Positions 9,745 to 20,887 are shown, numbered from the stretch's first letter. The stretch: DNA of 64,000 bases from Orientallactaga sibirica (GCA_036365145.1 JAEOAD010000001.1:105711001-105775000), one strand, 5' to 3'. Made by a program: numbers and translations. Notes: generated from the sequence alone by a model not told the origin.

Positions 9745-11054
9745 CTGTCCCAAGCCTTCCGAACTCTGTCTCCCTGAGGTCTGGAGATCAACTGTAGAAA
9801 GCAAACACTTCTTGGCTCTGCAAATGGGGCATTTCTCCCTTCCTCTCTCAGCCCACGTAGAGACGTTGGCAAAGGCAAAGGGTACCATCAGAGAGAACAG
9901 CAAGCAAAGAAGATGGCAGAAGTAGCTTGAAGCTCTGCCCTCCAGAGTCAGACAAGCCTTACAATCTCAACCACAGAACTTTATTCACTCAGGGAGCCTG
10001 CAGAGGACTATCAGTCTTCATCTTTGGGACTGGCTAGAGTTTACTTTCTCTGTGCTCCAGCCTCAACCATCAGGACATTTCTATTCTGCAACTGTGGGCT
10101 GATGGCCAGCATTTGGAACTCAAACTCTCAACTTCCAGATGCCAGCAACTGCCTTGGGTTTCCAGGCAGGAGATTTCTTCAACCCTTAGCTTTGCAGCTT
10201 CTCCAATGGCCAGCCCACTAAACCAGTGGCCATACACTCAGATTGGCCAGGCTCTGGGAACAAGCAGAGAGCTGTACTATAGAATTGTTCTTGTGTGGCC
10301 CAGCAGAAAGCTCTTAAACAGTGCTCTGAGGGACACAACCCCCGCTGGCAGCTGTGAACTATTTCATTCTTATGTCTGTGAACTATTTCATTCTTATGTC
10401 TTCAGCCAGAGGTCAAGAGCTTGCTCAGTCTTTGAACGGAAGAGGAAAATCGCTCTAATGTTCAGCTGCTCCCTGCTAGCCCGTAAGAGTCATGTACATA
10501 TAGACACTTCACTGGCCAGCATGAGGCACAGAAACCTATAGCTGCCAGCATGCCCAAGTCACAGAGCTACTTGGGCTGAAGAGAACCCAGCCATGCCAGC
10601 CAGCCTGGTACCTATGCTGACCCTATGCTTTGTTCAGTCAGCACTCACGCTTGGCTCTAGTGAATCTCTGAGTCAGTGGCCCTATTGCAGGCGGGCTTGG
10701 CCAAGACACAGAACACACACAGGCTGGGTTGAGGGAGCCTCTGCAGTTGCCACACATGAATTGTGTCAGGGCCATGCTGAGGCCACGACCTGGATGTAGT
10801 ATGATCCCAGTGACAGGGTCTCTGTGAGAGTGAGTATTGGGAGCCTAAAAGTGTCCAGACACAGTTCCTGGCCTTCCTAGCACAGCACAGCATGAAAGGA
10901 AGCGATAGCTGTACATAGACATGCACAGGCCAGGAGAGGAGGCCTGGAGGAGCTGTCAGTGGGTTTCGCAAGCCTGGGAAAACTCTCAGACAGTGGCCAG
11001 GCTGCATGGTTCACATCCAGGCTTGAACTTGTATGGTGTTTCTGTATGCAGATT
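9745..11054. other. Unique sequence with an exact 24-bp tandem duplication
   Basis: No repeat family recognised over 1.3 kb. At 10353-10400 a 24-bp unit is present twice in tandem without mismatch. A 142-codon frame crosses it, but with no recognisable domain. Confidence 0.45.
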
Positions 11055-11200
11055 AGGTAGCTTTTTCAGGAAGGTGTTTTCTTCACTTGGAAACCTACTT
11101 TATAGGGTGGTATGGATATTAAATAAGGTAACGTCTGTGAAACGCTTAGCACTGGACAGGATAGACAGTACGTGCTCAATCAACAGATAAAAGATATTAT
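11055..11200 (+). mobile_element. MIR SINE
   Basis: Forward MIR 3' half: GGATATTAAATAAGGTAACG, AAACGCTTAGCACTGGACAG and GTGCTCAATCAACAG, followed by ATTATTATTATT. Confidence 0.75.
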
Positions 11201-11696
11201 TATTATTCATAGAGGAAGTGGTTCACTTAAGACCTCTACAGCCCCCGAGGGAGCAAAAGAAAGAGAATATTTTAGAGCAAAGGTCATGAATACAAGATGT
11301 TACACTAGATAAGCCCTGAAAAAAAATTTTTTTTGTGGGCTGGGGGAGAACTTCACGCATTTGATTAATACTAAGTTGCTGTGGGCTAGGCAGCATGAAA
11401 GCAGTGGTTGGTGTTGTCAGACAAAAATGTAGTAAGGTGATGAGATCATCTGTCTACTTGTGTGTGTGTGGGGGGAGGATGCATGCTGGACCAATGCTTT
11501 CCCACTTCCAAGACAATATTTAAGTCAAAGTTGAGCTTGGCATGGGGAAGACACACAGTGAGCCTAATGTTCACCATCGTATATTCTGGAAGGTCTTCTC
11601 TACCGAATTTCATTCCTGCAAATTCTACCATGCAGAGTGGCCTATAGACTTGACCAATACCATAGGACTTTTGGGAACACCTGGCAAGTCATATAA
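11201..11696. other. Unique sequence, nothing recognised
   Basis: Non-repetitive. A short GT/G-rich patch lies near 11460-11476. Confidence 0.4.
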
Positions 11697-11714
11697 CTCT
11701 GAACATTATTATTA

Positions 11715-11992
11715 TGATTATTATTATGATTATTATTATTATTGTTACTTTTGGAGAGAGACAGAGAGAGACACAGAGACAGAGCTGGGCGCACCAGCAG
11801 TCCCTCAGCTGCTGCAAATGAAATCCAGATGCGTGCGCCCCCTTGTGGTCAAGTGCGGCATTGCACCTTTGCGTCACTTTTGCATCTGGCTAAACATGGG
11901 ACCTGGAGATTGGAACTGCTGCTGGAGATTGGAACCAGTGTTCTTAGGCTTAGGAGGCAGGTGCCTTAACCACTAAGCCATCTCTCCAGACC
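11715..11992 (-). mobile_element. B2-like SINE (type 2, CTCF-type insert)
   Basis: Minus-strand copy of the longer subfamily, with an extra segment including the core GCGCCCCCTTGTGG at 11835-11848. A short internal duplication (CTGGAGATTGGAAC twice, about 11909-11937) is private to this copy. Target duplications CTCTGAACATTATTATTA at 11697-11714 and 11993-12010 are perfect over 18 bp. Confidence 0.93.
11835..11848 (-). promoter_or_regulatory. CTCF-like core in SINE
   Basis: The minus strand reads CCACAAGGGGGCGC, one position away from the CTCF core consensus (A where C/T is preferred). Occupancy is inferred, not seen. Confidence 0.45.
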
Positions 11993-12189
11993 CTCTGAAC
12001 ATTATTATTAATCAATCATCATGTAATGGGGGGCATGGGAGCACTTATTTCAAGAGCAGTAGACAGTGAAAGAACCCCTGGTATATGCCATCCCCTCTCC
12101 CCATTGACTAACACTTGCACTGTTTCGTGCTTGGACCACAGCTCTGGGTGTGATTCTACCCTTCTGGATAATGCTAGGTTCCAATGAAT

Positions 12190-12335
12190 GAGCTGGGTAG
12201 GGGTGGACCATGCCTTTAATGGCAGCATTCAATAGGCTCAAGTTGGAGGAGTGTTGTGAGTTCAAGGCAGCCTGGGTTAAACAATGAGTTTTAGATCAGC
12301 CTCGGTTAGAATGAGATCTTGCTTCAAAATATTTA
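12190..12335 (+). mobile_element. Old B1-like SINE
   Basis: Degenerate B1: CCATGCCTTTAATGGCAGCA, GAGTTCAAGGCAGCCTGGG, GAGATCTTGCTTCAAAA and an A-rich end. Confidence 0.6.
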
Positions 12336-12819
12336 TCAAATTAATTTAAAAAGTAAAAAATTAAAAGGTAGTAAAAAAGAAAAGTAACAGATATGATCCA
12401 TCAAGAGGTAGCCCTTGGAGACACGTTCTGGAAGCCCTCCATGAAGGACAGGCAGAGCCTCCTGCCAAGCTGGCCTCAGGTTCCACTGCCTGCAGTCGGC
12501 TTCCTCCCTTCAAAAGCTACACCTGCAGTGGTTCCCCTGGGGTTATGGCTCGCCCCAATGTATCCAGGTCAACACCAATCCTTACTTATCCAACAGCCCC
12601 TAGCATATCCCAGGAACCCCTTGTGCGGGTGACATGTGGTGGTGCCAATCTTTGGACTGAGTCGGGTTTAATAACAGCAAGTACTGCAGAGTGTGCACTA
12701 GGGAATCAGCGGACTCGTTCCCAGAATCCACCTCATCTTCTCCACAGCCCAGCGAGATGCATCTTCCATTCTCTATGTTTGTGATACTACCCAAAATGAA
12801 CAAACAAACAAACAAAAAA
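12336..12819. other. Unique sequence, nothing recognised
   Basis: No repeat or exon recognised. A short CAAA run sits immediately before the next B1. Confidence 0.4.
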
Positions 12820-12979
12820 GCTGGGCCTTTAATCTCAGCACTTGAGAGGCAGAGGTAGGAGGATTGCAGTGAGTTTGAGACGACATAATGAATTCCAGGT
12901 CAGCCTAGGCTAGAGAGAGACCCTACCACAAAACAAACAAACAAACAAATAAACAAACAAACAAACAAACAAACAAAAA
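12820..12979 (+). mobile_element. B1 SINE with deleted 5' box and (CAAA)n tail
   Basis: B1 that goes from GCTGGG straight to CCTTTAATCTCAGCACTTGA, so the internal GCGTGGTGGCGCACG segment is deleted. The body ends CCCTACCACAAAACAAAC and the tail is a (CAAA)n microsatellite from about 12934. Confidence 0.85.
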
Positions 12980-13017
12980 GTGAAACCAGGGCCTTAAGTA
13001 AATTTTTCAAAGACATT

Positions 13018-13334
13018 GGTGGTGGTTTGATTCAGGTGTCCCCCTTAAATTTGGGTGTTCTGAATGCTAGGTTCCCAGCTGATGGAGATTTGGGAATTAA
13101 CACATCTTGGAGGCAGTGTATTGTTGGGGGCAGGCTTATGTGTATTATAGCCAGTCTCCCCTTGCCAGTGTTTGGCACACTCTCCCATTGTTATTGTCCA
13201 TCTGTTGTTGGCCAGGAGGTGATGTCCACCCTCTGCTCATGCTATTGTTTTCTGTAAGCCAAAATAAACCTTTTTTCCCATAAGCTGCCCTTGGTCGGGT
13301 GATTTCTGCCAGCAACGCGAACCTGACTGCAGCA
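13018..13334 (+). mobile_element. MaLR LTR (ORR1/MT-like), solo
   Basis: Starts GGTGGTGGTTTGATTCAGGT. It contains a GGCAGTGTATTGTTGGGGGC block, a polyadenylation-type AATAAACC at about 13263 and the end ATTTCTGCCAGCAACGCGAA. Flanks ACATT (13013-13017) and ACATA (13335-13339) fit a 5-bp target duplication with one mismatch. No internal retroviral region lies beside it. Confidence 0.8.
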
Positions 13335-13339
13335 ACATA

Positions 13340-14084
13340 CAACTCATTAGTGGCTGGAAGTTAGATTCAAACTTAGTTTGGCTTCAGAATCTTGCTACTA
13401 GCTGTCTTGATTTTCATTTGAGGTGAGCTTATCATCCACAGGTCTAGAACAAAACTGAATGAAAAGGCAGAAATGCTTAAGTAAAACAGAAATCACATGC
13501 GATTTTAAAATAGGGAAAACACCCTGTACAAGTTCATCCCTCTCCAGGCAAGACACTGCAGGCTCTGGTGGACAGAGTCCAACACTGGCTAGTTAACTCT
13601 GTTTGTGTTGCCATTATTTCCTGTCTGTACCATTTCTCCATAACCATCACTTTTCATCTCTTCATATGCATGAAGGACAAGTGAATAGCAATCTGCTGGA
13701 TCAGAAAAATCCCGTGGCCTCTGGCCACAGTTCTTAGCATAAAAATTCCATATTTTTACGAATGACTCCAGCAAAAAAAAAAAAAAAAAAGGATAGCTCT
13801 GATTGAAAAGAAGCCCCTTGTTGACTTCCCCTTCTCCTCCAAGTGGCCCAGGCTCACTCCTCCTCTTCCAATTCTGCAGAACATTTGGGTTGCATCTCCC
13901 ATTTCCCATAGTGCACAGCAGGACAGTTAATGGAAAGAAGGCTTTGCGGGGATGAGGTGCCTGGTCTGACCACCATGGTAGGCTGCAGGTGCTCGGGAAG
14001 GCTGGCCAATGGGAGTCTCTTCCTGGAACAAGCCTGACAAGTTACTGTTGGGCCAAGCCTAGGGCCTCATCTCCTTGCTGTCCC
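13340..14084. other. Unique sequence, nothing recognised
   Basis: Non-repetitive apart from an A run at 13773-13791. Confidence 0.4.
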
Positions 14085-14235
14085 AGGTCACCAAAAGGAA
14101 ATGTATTTAATTTTCAGATCCCTCCTGGAGCCAAAAAGAATTCCAGCAAAACAGCCATAAACATTGAAAAAGTCTTGTCTGATTTAGGAAAACATTCCAT
14201 TGGATTTAAAATGAAATATCCTGTGACTAATCTCA
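14085..14235. promoter_or_regulatory. Candidate conserved noncoding element
   Basis: Unique AT-rich sequence with AAAACATTCCATTGG (TEAD-type CATTCC core), TTTAATTTTCAG and other factor-like cores. No repeat family fits. Conservation is untested. Confidence 0.25.
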
Positions 14236-14399
14236 TGTAAGACTGGGAATGGGTCTAGTTGTTCAGTTTGGTGGTCAGTGAGGGGACTGGAGAGAGACCA
14301 CACTCCTCCCCCAAAACCACTTTGGGAGAGGCAATAAATCAGGCCAGACTGAGTTTTCAAACAAGGATTGGGATGGGGTTTGCTGTTTGATCCTCTGGA

Positions 14400-14600
14400 C
14401 ACCCCCCTCACTTTTCTCAATTTGTCATTGATTTCCCATCAAGAGAGTTTGTGCAACCGAATCCCCCATGCAATCCTGGCACTTTGTGAGCCAGTAAATA
14501 AAACCCAAATGTTAATTCTTACGAGCACAGCATTCCCTGCCAAGAAATGAATAATGCACTGTGAAAGAAACAGCCCCGTGCATCCTGGGATTGGGGACCA
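14400..14600. promoter_or_regulatory. Candidate conserved noncoding element
   Basis: Unique block with CAGCATTCCCTGCC, ATGAATAATGCAC (POU-like) and AATGTTAATTC cores, and two CpGs. It looks like an enhancer segment, but only comparison with other mammals would show it. Confidence 0.25.
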
Positions 14601-14764
14601 AGAAGCAGTAAGGCAGAGTTGGGGAGTTAAGGAGCAGGGGGGCGTTGCAAGGGAGGCCAAAGCAGAACAATGTGAGGGAAGAAGAAGGGGAGCTAAGCTC
14701 ACTTACAGTGTACGTCTGTGGTCTTGACTTGAGCGTAAATCCCTATGGCTGGGACCAGACAGGG

Positions 14765-14950
14765 ACCATAATGAGGGTCATTAGGTCCCCCATGACTGTA
14801 CTGCATGGAGTACTTTCATTTAATTCTCCCAGTGATCTACGAGGCCGGCTCTGCCACGATCCCCACTTAGAGATGAAGAAACCGAAGCTCTGAGAAGTTA
14901 AGCACTTCGCCCCAGATGGCAGAGAAAGAATGAGGCACGCCCTTGCCGAA
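14765..14950 (-). mobile_element. MIR SINE
   Basis: Reverse MIR: TTTCATTTAATTCTCCCAGT, ATCCCCACTTAGAGATGAAG, AAACCGAAGCTCTGAGAAG and TTAAGCACTTCGCCC, matching the antisense MIR core in order. Confidence 0.8.
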
Positions 14951-14954
14951 GTTC

Positions 14955-15361
14955 AAGTATGTCCCCAAGAGTTCATGAGTTGACACCTTAGTTCCTCAAT
15001 GGGGCAGTGTTGGGAGGGAGGAATTAGTGGGACGAGTTTGAGTCTTGGGGACAGAGCTTGCATTAATCCTAACGTGTTCTCGGGTGAGTCCTCATCCTTA
15101 GGGGGAGGTTAGTAACTGAAAGAACACGCTGTGGTAGAGTGAGGTGTCTCTCCTGCTGGCCTTTCTGCTATCTGTCATGACTTGGATCAGCACAAGGCCC
15201 TCCCCAGAGGCTGAAAAACAAATTTTTTTTTTTTGTATACCACCAGCCGACTCTTGGACTTCTCAGCTTCCGTAACTAGAAGAGGCAGAATTATCTTGTA
15301 TTCTTTACAAATCACCCAGTCTCGGGTATTCTGTTTGAGCAACAGGAAATGGACTGAGACA
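14955..15361 (+). mobile_element. MaLR LTR (MST/MLT1-like), decayed
   Basis: The 5' part contains a GTGTTGGGAGGGAGGAATTA block and GTTCTCGGGTGAGTCCTCAT. The 3' part has CCCCAGAGGCTG, then ATTCTTTACAAATCACCCAG followed by TCTCGGGTATTCTG and AACAGGAAATGGACTGAGACA. This is the order of a MaLR LTR. Confidence 0.7.
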
Positions 15362-15763
15362 GCCCTGCTTACGTGAGCATCAGCTCTTGCTTACTCTTCC
15401 CGTGGGCAGGGAGGGGCGGGGAGATGCGGCAGGGCGGCGAGCAGGCCCAGTTCATTCAGAACAGATGGTGCCTCAGGTAGGCAGAACTTCAGATGTTTAA
15501 CCCATTTAACAGCCCTGAGAACATGGGATGCATGTGAACGGGTTGACATTGACCTTCTGTAGGAGGAGTTCATGGCCAAGGGCATTGTCAAGAAAGGGGC
15601 CCTGATGCATAGTAGTTGTCTCTGGCAGGTGGGCTGGCACATTGGTGCCAAGAAGGCAGTCTTATTTCTTGCCTCACCCCCCCCAGTAGCCCCCTCATAT
15701 AGACCAAATGAAGAAAAGCACAGCAATGATGACACCAGCTATTGTTATGTAATGAGACCACCA
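15362..15763. other. Unique sequence, nothing recognised
   Basis: GC-richer patch at 15405-15445, followed by ordinary unique sequence. Confidence 0.4.
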
Positions 15764-15966
15764 GGGCTGGAGAGACTACCTACTTACCGGCTAAGGCACT
15801 TGTCTGCTAAGCCTAAGGACTCAGGTTCAATTCCCCAGTACCACGTAAGCCAGATGCACATGGTGGCGCATGTGTCTGGACTTCATTTGCAGTGGCTAGA
15901 GGCCCTGGTGTGTCTAAAACCCAGCCCCCCCACCGTTCCCCCTCAAATAAATAAAATATTTTAGAA
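15764..15966 (+). mobile_element. tRNA-derived B2-like SINE (type 1)
   Basis: Head GGGCTGGAGAGACTACCTAC, B box GGTTCAATTCC, body GCCAGATGCACATGGTGGCG and an AAATAAATAAAAT end. The usual CT repeat is replaced by a C-rich stretch. Confidence 0.9.
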
Positions 15967-16279
15967 AACTGTCAAATAATCTCTTAGCAAAGAGGGGAAG
16001 CAATCAACTTAAATTCCACCTTTAGAAACTTTGTAAGAAGTAACTTGTGAGTTCTGTTTGGTATTTCCTAACATGCAGACCATGTTGAAGGCACACAAGG
16101 GCCCTCTGTTCAACGCGGGACCCGTGGAAACCATTGCAAAGCAAGGACCAGTTCCTATTTCTGGGCCCCACTTTATAAACTGAGACTTCGCACTTGTGAA
16201 TTAGGCTAGTATCCAACCTCAGAAGGTGAGTCAGTCTTGGAATGCATCCAATAACAACAGTTCCCACAACAAAGCTATG

Positions 16280-16480
16280 CATTTGTAAACAGTATTCTCA
16301 TATACATTATCTGACTTGGGCTCTGGGAAGCCCCATGAAACAGGGCAATGTGTAATGCATTCCATGTTGCCTGATGTGGAGGCTGAGGTTAGGGAAGTTA
16401 AATGATTTATGAAAGGCCATCCAATTTAGGAGGCTAAAACCAGAAATTAAATCCATTCCCTTTGGTTGCACATTCTTTTC
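16280..16480 (-). mobile_element. MIR SINE
   Basis: Reverse MIR: TATACATTATCTGACTTGGG and the GGAGGCTGAGGTTAGGGAAG segment, then AAATGATTTATGAAAGGCC. Confidence 0.65.
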
Positions 16481-16679
16481 ATGGCACCCTGTTATTTTGG
16501 TATCAGGATAGTCACTATTTTTAAATCAGAACAGTTTTACACAAAACTCCCAGAAGCAAAGGAGTGCATTGTGTTCACCTTTGACTGTCTGAAACTGATC
16601 AAGTGCTTGGCTCCTCTGAGGTACACTCGGGGAGGGGGGGGGGGGCAAGGGAACTATCTCAGCCCTGAAATCACAAAGC

Positions 16680-16862
16680 TCAACTTCGAATCCTACCACT
16701 GTGTGTCCAGTACCTGACCTCTCCGAGCCATCCGATCATCCCCAGGCAGACAGGCACAGGGAAAACCGTTCTCAGAGCTTAGGTGACCACTGGTGCTAAC
16801 AGCCACTAGGGCTTGCCACACAAGGTAAGTGCTCCGTGCCAGGCAGATGCTATTATTGCTTT
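16680..16862 (+). mobile_element. MIR SINE, fragmentary
   Basis: Forward MIR pieces: TCGAATCCTACCACTGTGTG, CCTGACCTCTCCGAGCC and AAGTGCTCCGTGCCAGGCAG. A run of about 12 G lies just upstream at 16630-16646. Confidence 0.45.
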
Positions 16863-17079
16863 TGGGTTCCAGAATTTGGGGAACCTCTTTATGCCCTATG
16901 GAAATGTTCTGACCGAAGGATGATCCCTTCATCTGTGGAGGTGGTTAGCTGGCTTAGAAGTGTTCTGACTCTCTGCCCTGCTCCACTCACCTTTCTCGCC
17001 CAAATGAGAGGGAACACATAGAACCCAGGCAATGCATGGGCCGTGCTGCTGGTGGCCCCTTCTGTCTGTGCCTGGGGCC

Positions 17080-17260
17080 AAGCCACAGGTGATAATTAGC
17101 TCTCAGAAAGCTCAAGGACATTAACTCCAGCATCTTGACTCCATTCCAATGGAGATAATTAAATAAAACGCCCACAGGTGGATCCCGTTAATGAGGCATT
17201 GATTGGGAGGCTGCTGAGCCGGGCCAGCAGCCATGAGAAGCAAGGTGTGAGTGTCACACA
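17080..17260. promoter_or_regulatory. Candidate conserved noncoding element
   Basis: Unique sequence with two TAATTA cores (about 17093 and 17155), CATTCCA, an E-box CAGGTG at about 17175 and ATTGATTGG. It retains two CpGs. Confidence 0.3.
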
Positions 17261-17394
17261 GATGGTGAAGCCCTGGGCACAGGCCTCAAGGCTACCGGAA
17301 GCAAGCACAGAGCATCCCACGTTCTCCTTTTTACAAGCCTCAGTTGTTCCTGCCTTCGATATCCCAGGCATATGGGTGTCCTTAGGAGCACTGT

Positions 17395-17510
17395 GCTGGG
17401 AACCAGGGGCTTGTGCTGTTAGCTTGGCTCAGCCATTGGTTTAAATGCACATCTTTGGGCAGGCGTCTTTGCTTTCTTAGCTCGGTTTCCTCGAGTGTGA
17501 AAAGGCCGAG
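17395..17510 (+). mobile_element. MIR-like fragment
   Basis: Weak forward MIR resemblance: TCTTAGCTCGGTTTCCTCGA followed by a GTGTGAAAAGG end. Could be chance. Confidence 0.35.
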
Positions 17511-18084
17511 GCAGTGCAGGGCACAGCTCTTGAAGCTGAAAGGAGAGCTTGGAACAACTGGATTCAGCCTAGTTCTCCACTCCTCTCCTCTCTGAGTCAC
17601 CGCTAGTGTCTGACAAGTGCCCTTTGGCCTCACTCTCTGTGGCTCACAACAGGCTGTTTTCCTCCACTTGCTCAGAAACTCTCAGTGCACCATCTTTCCT
17701 TGATGATGCAGGAGGCACAGCAGGCCTTCCACCAGAAGGACTTCTACTGTTTGAATTCATGGGATGGACACGGATTGGCCCAGCTTAGATTATAGGTTCA
17801 ACTGTGGACCAATCCTAAGTCAGGTGGGAAGTAATGGCTCTATTGACCTATCACCAGAAGAGAGGGCTGAATCTATGTTAAGCTGTGAAGCCACCCTGAT
17901 TCTTATCAGCCATGAGGACAAGGGTCACATGCCAATTCTTTCCCTAATAAGCAGAAACAGTTTGTGTTCCTGCTGTATGTGTCTGTGTGCACACACATAT
18001 ATGCATTCACATGCGTCAGTGATCACAGGAATAGCATTACATATTTTCTCCTAGAAAGAATGACGTAACTTGTGGTTAGCTTCC
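17511..18084. other. Unique sequence, nothing recognised
   Basis: No repeat or exon recognised. Confidence 0.35.
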
Positions 18085-18290
18085 AGATCAAACTAAGAAG
18101 TTCATACCACGACTGGGCAAGTTGCTTACTCCCTATGAGCCTCAGTTTCCGTCTTCATAAAATGGGATTTATAATAGCTCTAGCTCATGGGTTGAGGAGG
18201 TAAATTGAATTCTGACAAACTCAATCCCTAGCACACTTTCTTGGCACGAGGAAGAAGTCAGTTACTGGCAGCTATGATTACAAAGTTGAA
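18085..18290 (+). mobile_element. MIR SINE
   Basis: Forward MIR: CTGGGCAAGTTGCTTACTCC, GAGCCTCAGTTTCCGTCTTC and ATAAAATGGGATTTATAATA in the expected order and spacing. Confidence 0.8.
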
Positions 18291-18323
18291 TACTGCATGC
18301 ATATGCTATAAAAAAGAAAAGCG

Positions 18324-18538
18324 GAGGGCTGGAGAAATGGCTTAGTGGTTAAGGCACTTGCTTGTGAAGCCAAAGGGCCGAGGTTTGATTCCCCAGGATC
18401 CACGTAAGCCAGATGCACAAGGTGGCGCACATATCTGGAGTTTGTTAGCAGTGGGTAGAGGCCCTGGCATGTCCATTCTCTCTCTGTCTCTCTTCTCTCT
18501 CTTTCTCTCTCTCCCTCTGCTTGCAAATAAATAAAAAA
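18324..18538 (+). mobile_element. tRNA-derived B2-like SINE (type 1)
   Basis: Full copy: GGGCTGGAGAAATGGCTTAG, B box GGTTTGATTCC, GCCAGATGCACAAGGTGGCG, CT-rich stretch, CTTGCAAATAAATAAAAAAG. Flanks AAGAAAAGCGG and AAGAAAAGTGG suggest its target duplication. Confidence 0.92.
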
Positions 18539-18544
18539 GAAAGA

Positions 18545-19344
18545 AAAGTGGGAAACCTCACTAAAAGCAAAGAAAAAGGAACCCAATGAGATCCCCAATG
18601 AGAACAATTCCTTTTTTTCCCCTGAAGCTCTGGTGGTACAGAAAGGTAGCCTCTTTGAAGACTGAAGAGAAGGTTATGAAGGGAAATTTGGAGGACTTTA
18701 AGTAGTGATTGGGCCACCTTCTAACTAATTTTGGCTTTTTCTTTTCCTGTCATGGTTTTTTAGGTGTATTTGATTTTTTTCTCTTTTTTTTTAGGGAAGT
18801 AGAGAGCCCAAAAACAGGACAGAAAAAAGAGAGAAAAGTGGAGAAGAAGACGACTTAGAAATCAAGGTCCTCTTGATGCTCCTGGGGTGTGATACAGAAA
18901 GGCTCAAGAAGTTAGTTCCACCTACAGCCATGAAGGTACGGTAGTGACATCCGGGCAAGGAAGACGGAGCACAGCAGAAGCATCCAACACACATATTGTT
19001 TTCCTGAAGGAGGTGGGAGGGACGCATGTTCCTGGTGCTGACCACAAGGGACTGGAAGTCTAAGAACACTGACTCTTGGAGATGCTGAGAACTGGTTATC
19101 TCAAGAGGAAGCAGCAGCCATGGTTGACGGAGACGTTCCCCAGCCTGCCTCACCTTCCTGTCCACCACAACAATCTGTGCCATGCTGGTTCCCTGCGAGG
19201 CAGTTAGCACCCCTCAGAGTCTGAGGTCTCACAGATCAGAGCTCCATTCCTAATCGTTCTGTCCTTGGGTCAGCCAAGGTGCTCCTAACCCTGATGGTGT
19301 AGGACATAGGATATCCTAGCATATTTGATAGAAAGCGATTTCTT
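18545..19344. other. Unique sequence with a polypyrimidine tract
   Basis: A TTTTTTCTCTTTTTTTTTAG tract at about 18775-18795 resembles a 3' splice acceptor, but no supported exon follows. No repeat recognised. Confidence 0.35.
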
Positions 19345-19435
19345 TTTGTCTTTCTCCCCTTCCCTTCCCCCTCACCTCCCTTCCTTCCTCCTTTCCTTCC
19401 CTCCTTCCTTCCTTTGTTCCTTCCTTCTTCCCTGC
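19345..19435. repeat. (TTCC)n-type pyrimidine tract
   Basis: Almost pure C/T with TTCC units. Purine-rich on the other strand. Confidence 0.8.
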
Positions 19436-19829
19436 ACTTTATGCACTTAATAAATATTTCCTGAGGTTTTACTCTCTTCCTTCTTCTAATGGGCAGGAGC
19501 TCTCTGTACTTTTCTGTGTCTCTCCTTCTCTTAATCTAATAATGTCTCTCTCAAGCAGAAAAAATAAATAAGAAATATTTCCTGAGAGAAAGCTTGCTTT
19601 CTACAAAGTCGTGATGAGTGCTGGGGAGTATATCAAAGAACGAGGCATGTAAAACCACTGTCCCCCCAGAGGAGACTTGAGAGATCATCAACCATACATC
19701 ACACACCACGGCAAGTCTTACGGATGGAAATCCAGAAACATTCATAAGGAGGGTCTGCTACCACTTAACAAGAAGTGAGTATTTTGGTCTCTGTTTCAAA
19801 ATCAAGATCTGTATTCTTTTCAGAACCTT

Positions 19830-20215
19830 GATTATACTTATAGTCATAAAGGAAACAGCCTTGTTACAGAGAACCTGGGAAATATAGAAAGTGTAAAGAT
19901 ACAAAAATCTCCCATAAAGCACTGTTAAAACCACACTATTTTATGCCTCCCTGGGATCATGTTGCATGTAGTTTGTAACCTGCTTTTTCACTTCAGATTA
20001 CATGGGGAAACCTCTCCTCCAGTCATAAAACTGTAATTTAAAACATCATGTTCATAATTGCATCACAGACCATTACATAGATGTACCATAAATTATTCAA
20101 TCGTCTCCCTATTGTTGAACATTTGGTTTGCTTCTACACTTACAAATAATGCTTCAATGACTTTCCTCGTTCCTAAACCTGTTGGAATCTTCGGATTGCT
20201 TCCTAGCAGTCAGCT
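19830..20215 (-). mobile_element. Old L1 3' UTR fragment
   Basis: Plus-strand text with TAGATGTACCATAAATTATT, CCTATTGTTGAACATTTGGT and AATAATGCTTCAATGAC is the antisense of the old L1M-type 3' region. The same region recurs at about 39995-40100. Confidence 0.6.
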
Positions 20216-20645
20216 CATAAATAGTCATTGACCAATTGCTATGTGTCACACAGATTACCTGAGCTTTTCTGGTCAGACCCTTTTCCTTTTCCTGCTTTGG
20301 GAGTTCCTGATGATGCAATCCTGGATTTTTCCCTTTGATCAGGTGGCTGTATTTATTATTCTCATCTTGTCTTGACCTCAGTTGTACCTCTGGGACCAGG
20401 GCACGAAGGAGTTCCTGCCTTATCTGGCCTCTTCACAGTTTCTTGTCTGTTCTGTTACATATCTTCCTATCGTTCTCCCAGGGACTATGCTCTGTGATCA
20501 TGATTTTTGTTTTGTATTACCCATTCTTTCTGGGGGACTGGAGCATGTGGTGGGGAGGGCACTTGGAAACTGTCTCAGGGCTGTCTTGAGTGTACAGTAG
20601 TAGTAGTTGCCACCGTCGTCATCATAGTTGTAAGAGGAGGAGGAG
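20216..20645. other. Unique sequence, nothing recognised
   Basis: No repeat or coding signal recognised. It ends in an AGGAGG run used as the SINE target. Confidence 0.35.
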
Positions 20646-20825
20646 GGCTGGAGAGATGGTCTAGCAGTTAAGGCACCTGCTTGCTAACACCGTTTGATTC
20701 TCCAGGTCCCATGTTTAGCCAGACACAAAAAGTGATGTAAGGGCACCATGCCGCACTTGCCCACAAGGGGGCGCACACGTCTGGAGTTTGTTCACAGTGG
20801 CTGAGAGGCTGCTGGCACACCATTC

Positions 20826-20860
<35 letters not shown>

Positions 20861-20887
20861 CTCTCTCTGTCTCTCTCTAAAAAAAAA
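20646..20887 (+). mobile_element. B2-like SINE (type 2, CTCF-type insert)
   Basis: Head GGGCTGGAGAGATGGTCTAG, weak B box GTTTGATTCTCC, then the type 2 segment GTGATGTAAGGGCACCATGC and the core at 20761-20774. CTGT-repeat tail. AAGAGGAGGAGGA flanks both sides as target duplication. Confidence 0.93.
20761..20774 (+). promoter_or_regulatory. CTCF-like core in SINE
   Basis: CCACAAGGGGGCGC, one position off the CTCF core consensus. Forward orientation. Confidence 0.45.

Noticed and set aside
10113..10541. 142-codon frame crossing the 24-bp duplication
   Set aside because: The duplicated unit is a multiple of three, which keeps the frame open artificially. No family resemblance.
11701..11750. ATT trinucleotide repeat as an independent microsatellite
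   Set aside because: It is part of the SINE target duplication and tail, explained by that insertion.
15764..15850. tRNA gene resemblance (also at other SINE heads)
   Set aside because: A-box and B-box-like segments are present, but there is no cloverleaf with acceptor pairing. The sequence continues into the SINE body, so it is a tRNA-derived SINE.
18775..18860. Splice-acceptor-like pyrimidine tract followed by AG
   Set aside because: No matching donor at a sensible distance and no supporting frame. T-rich tracts are common here.
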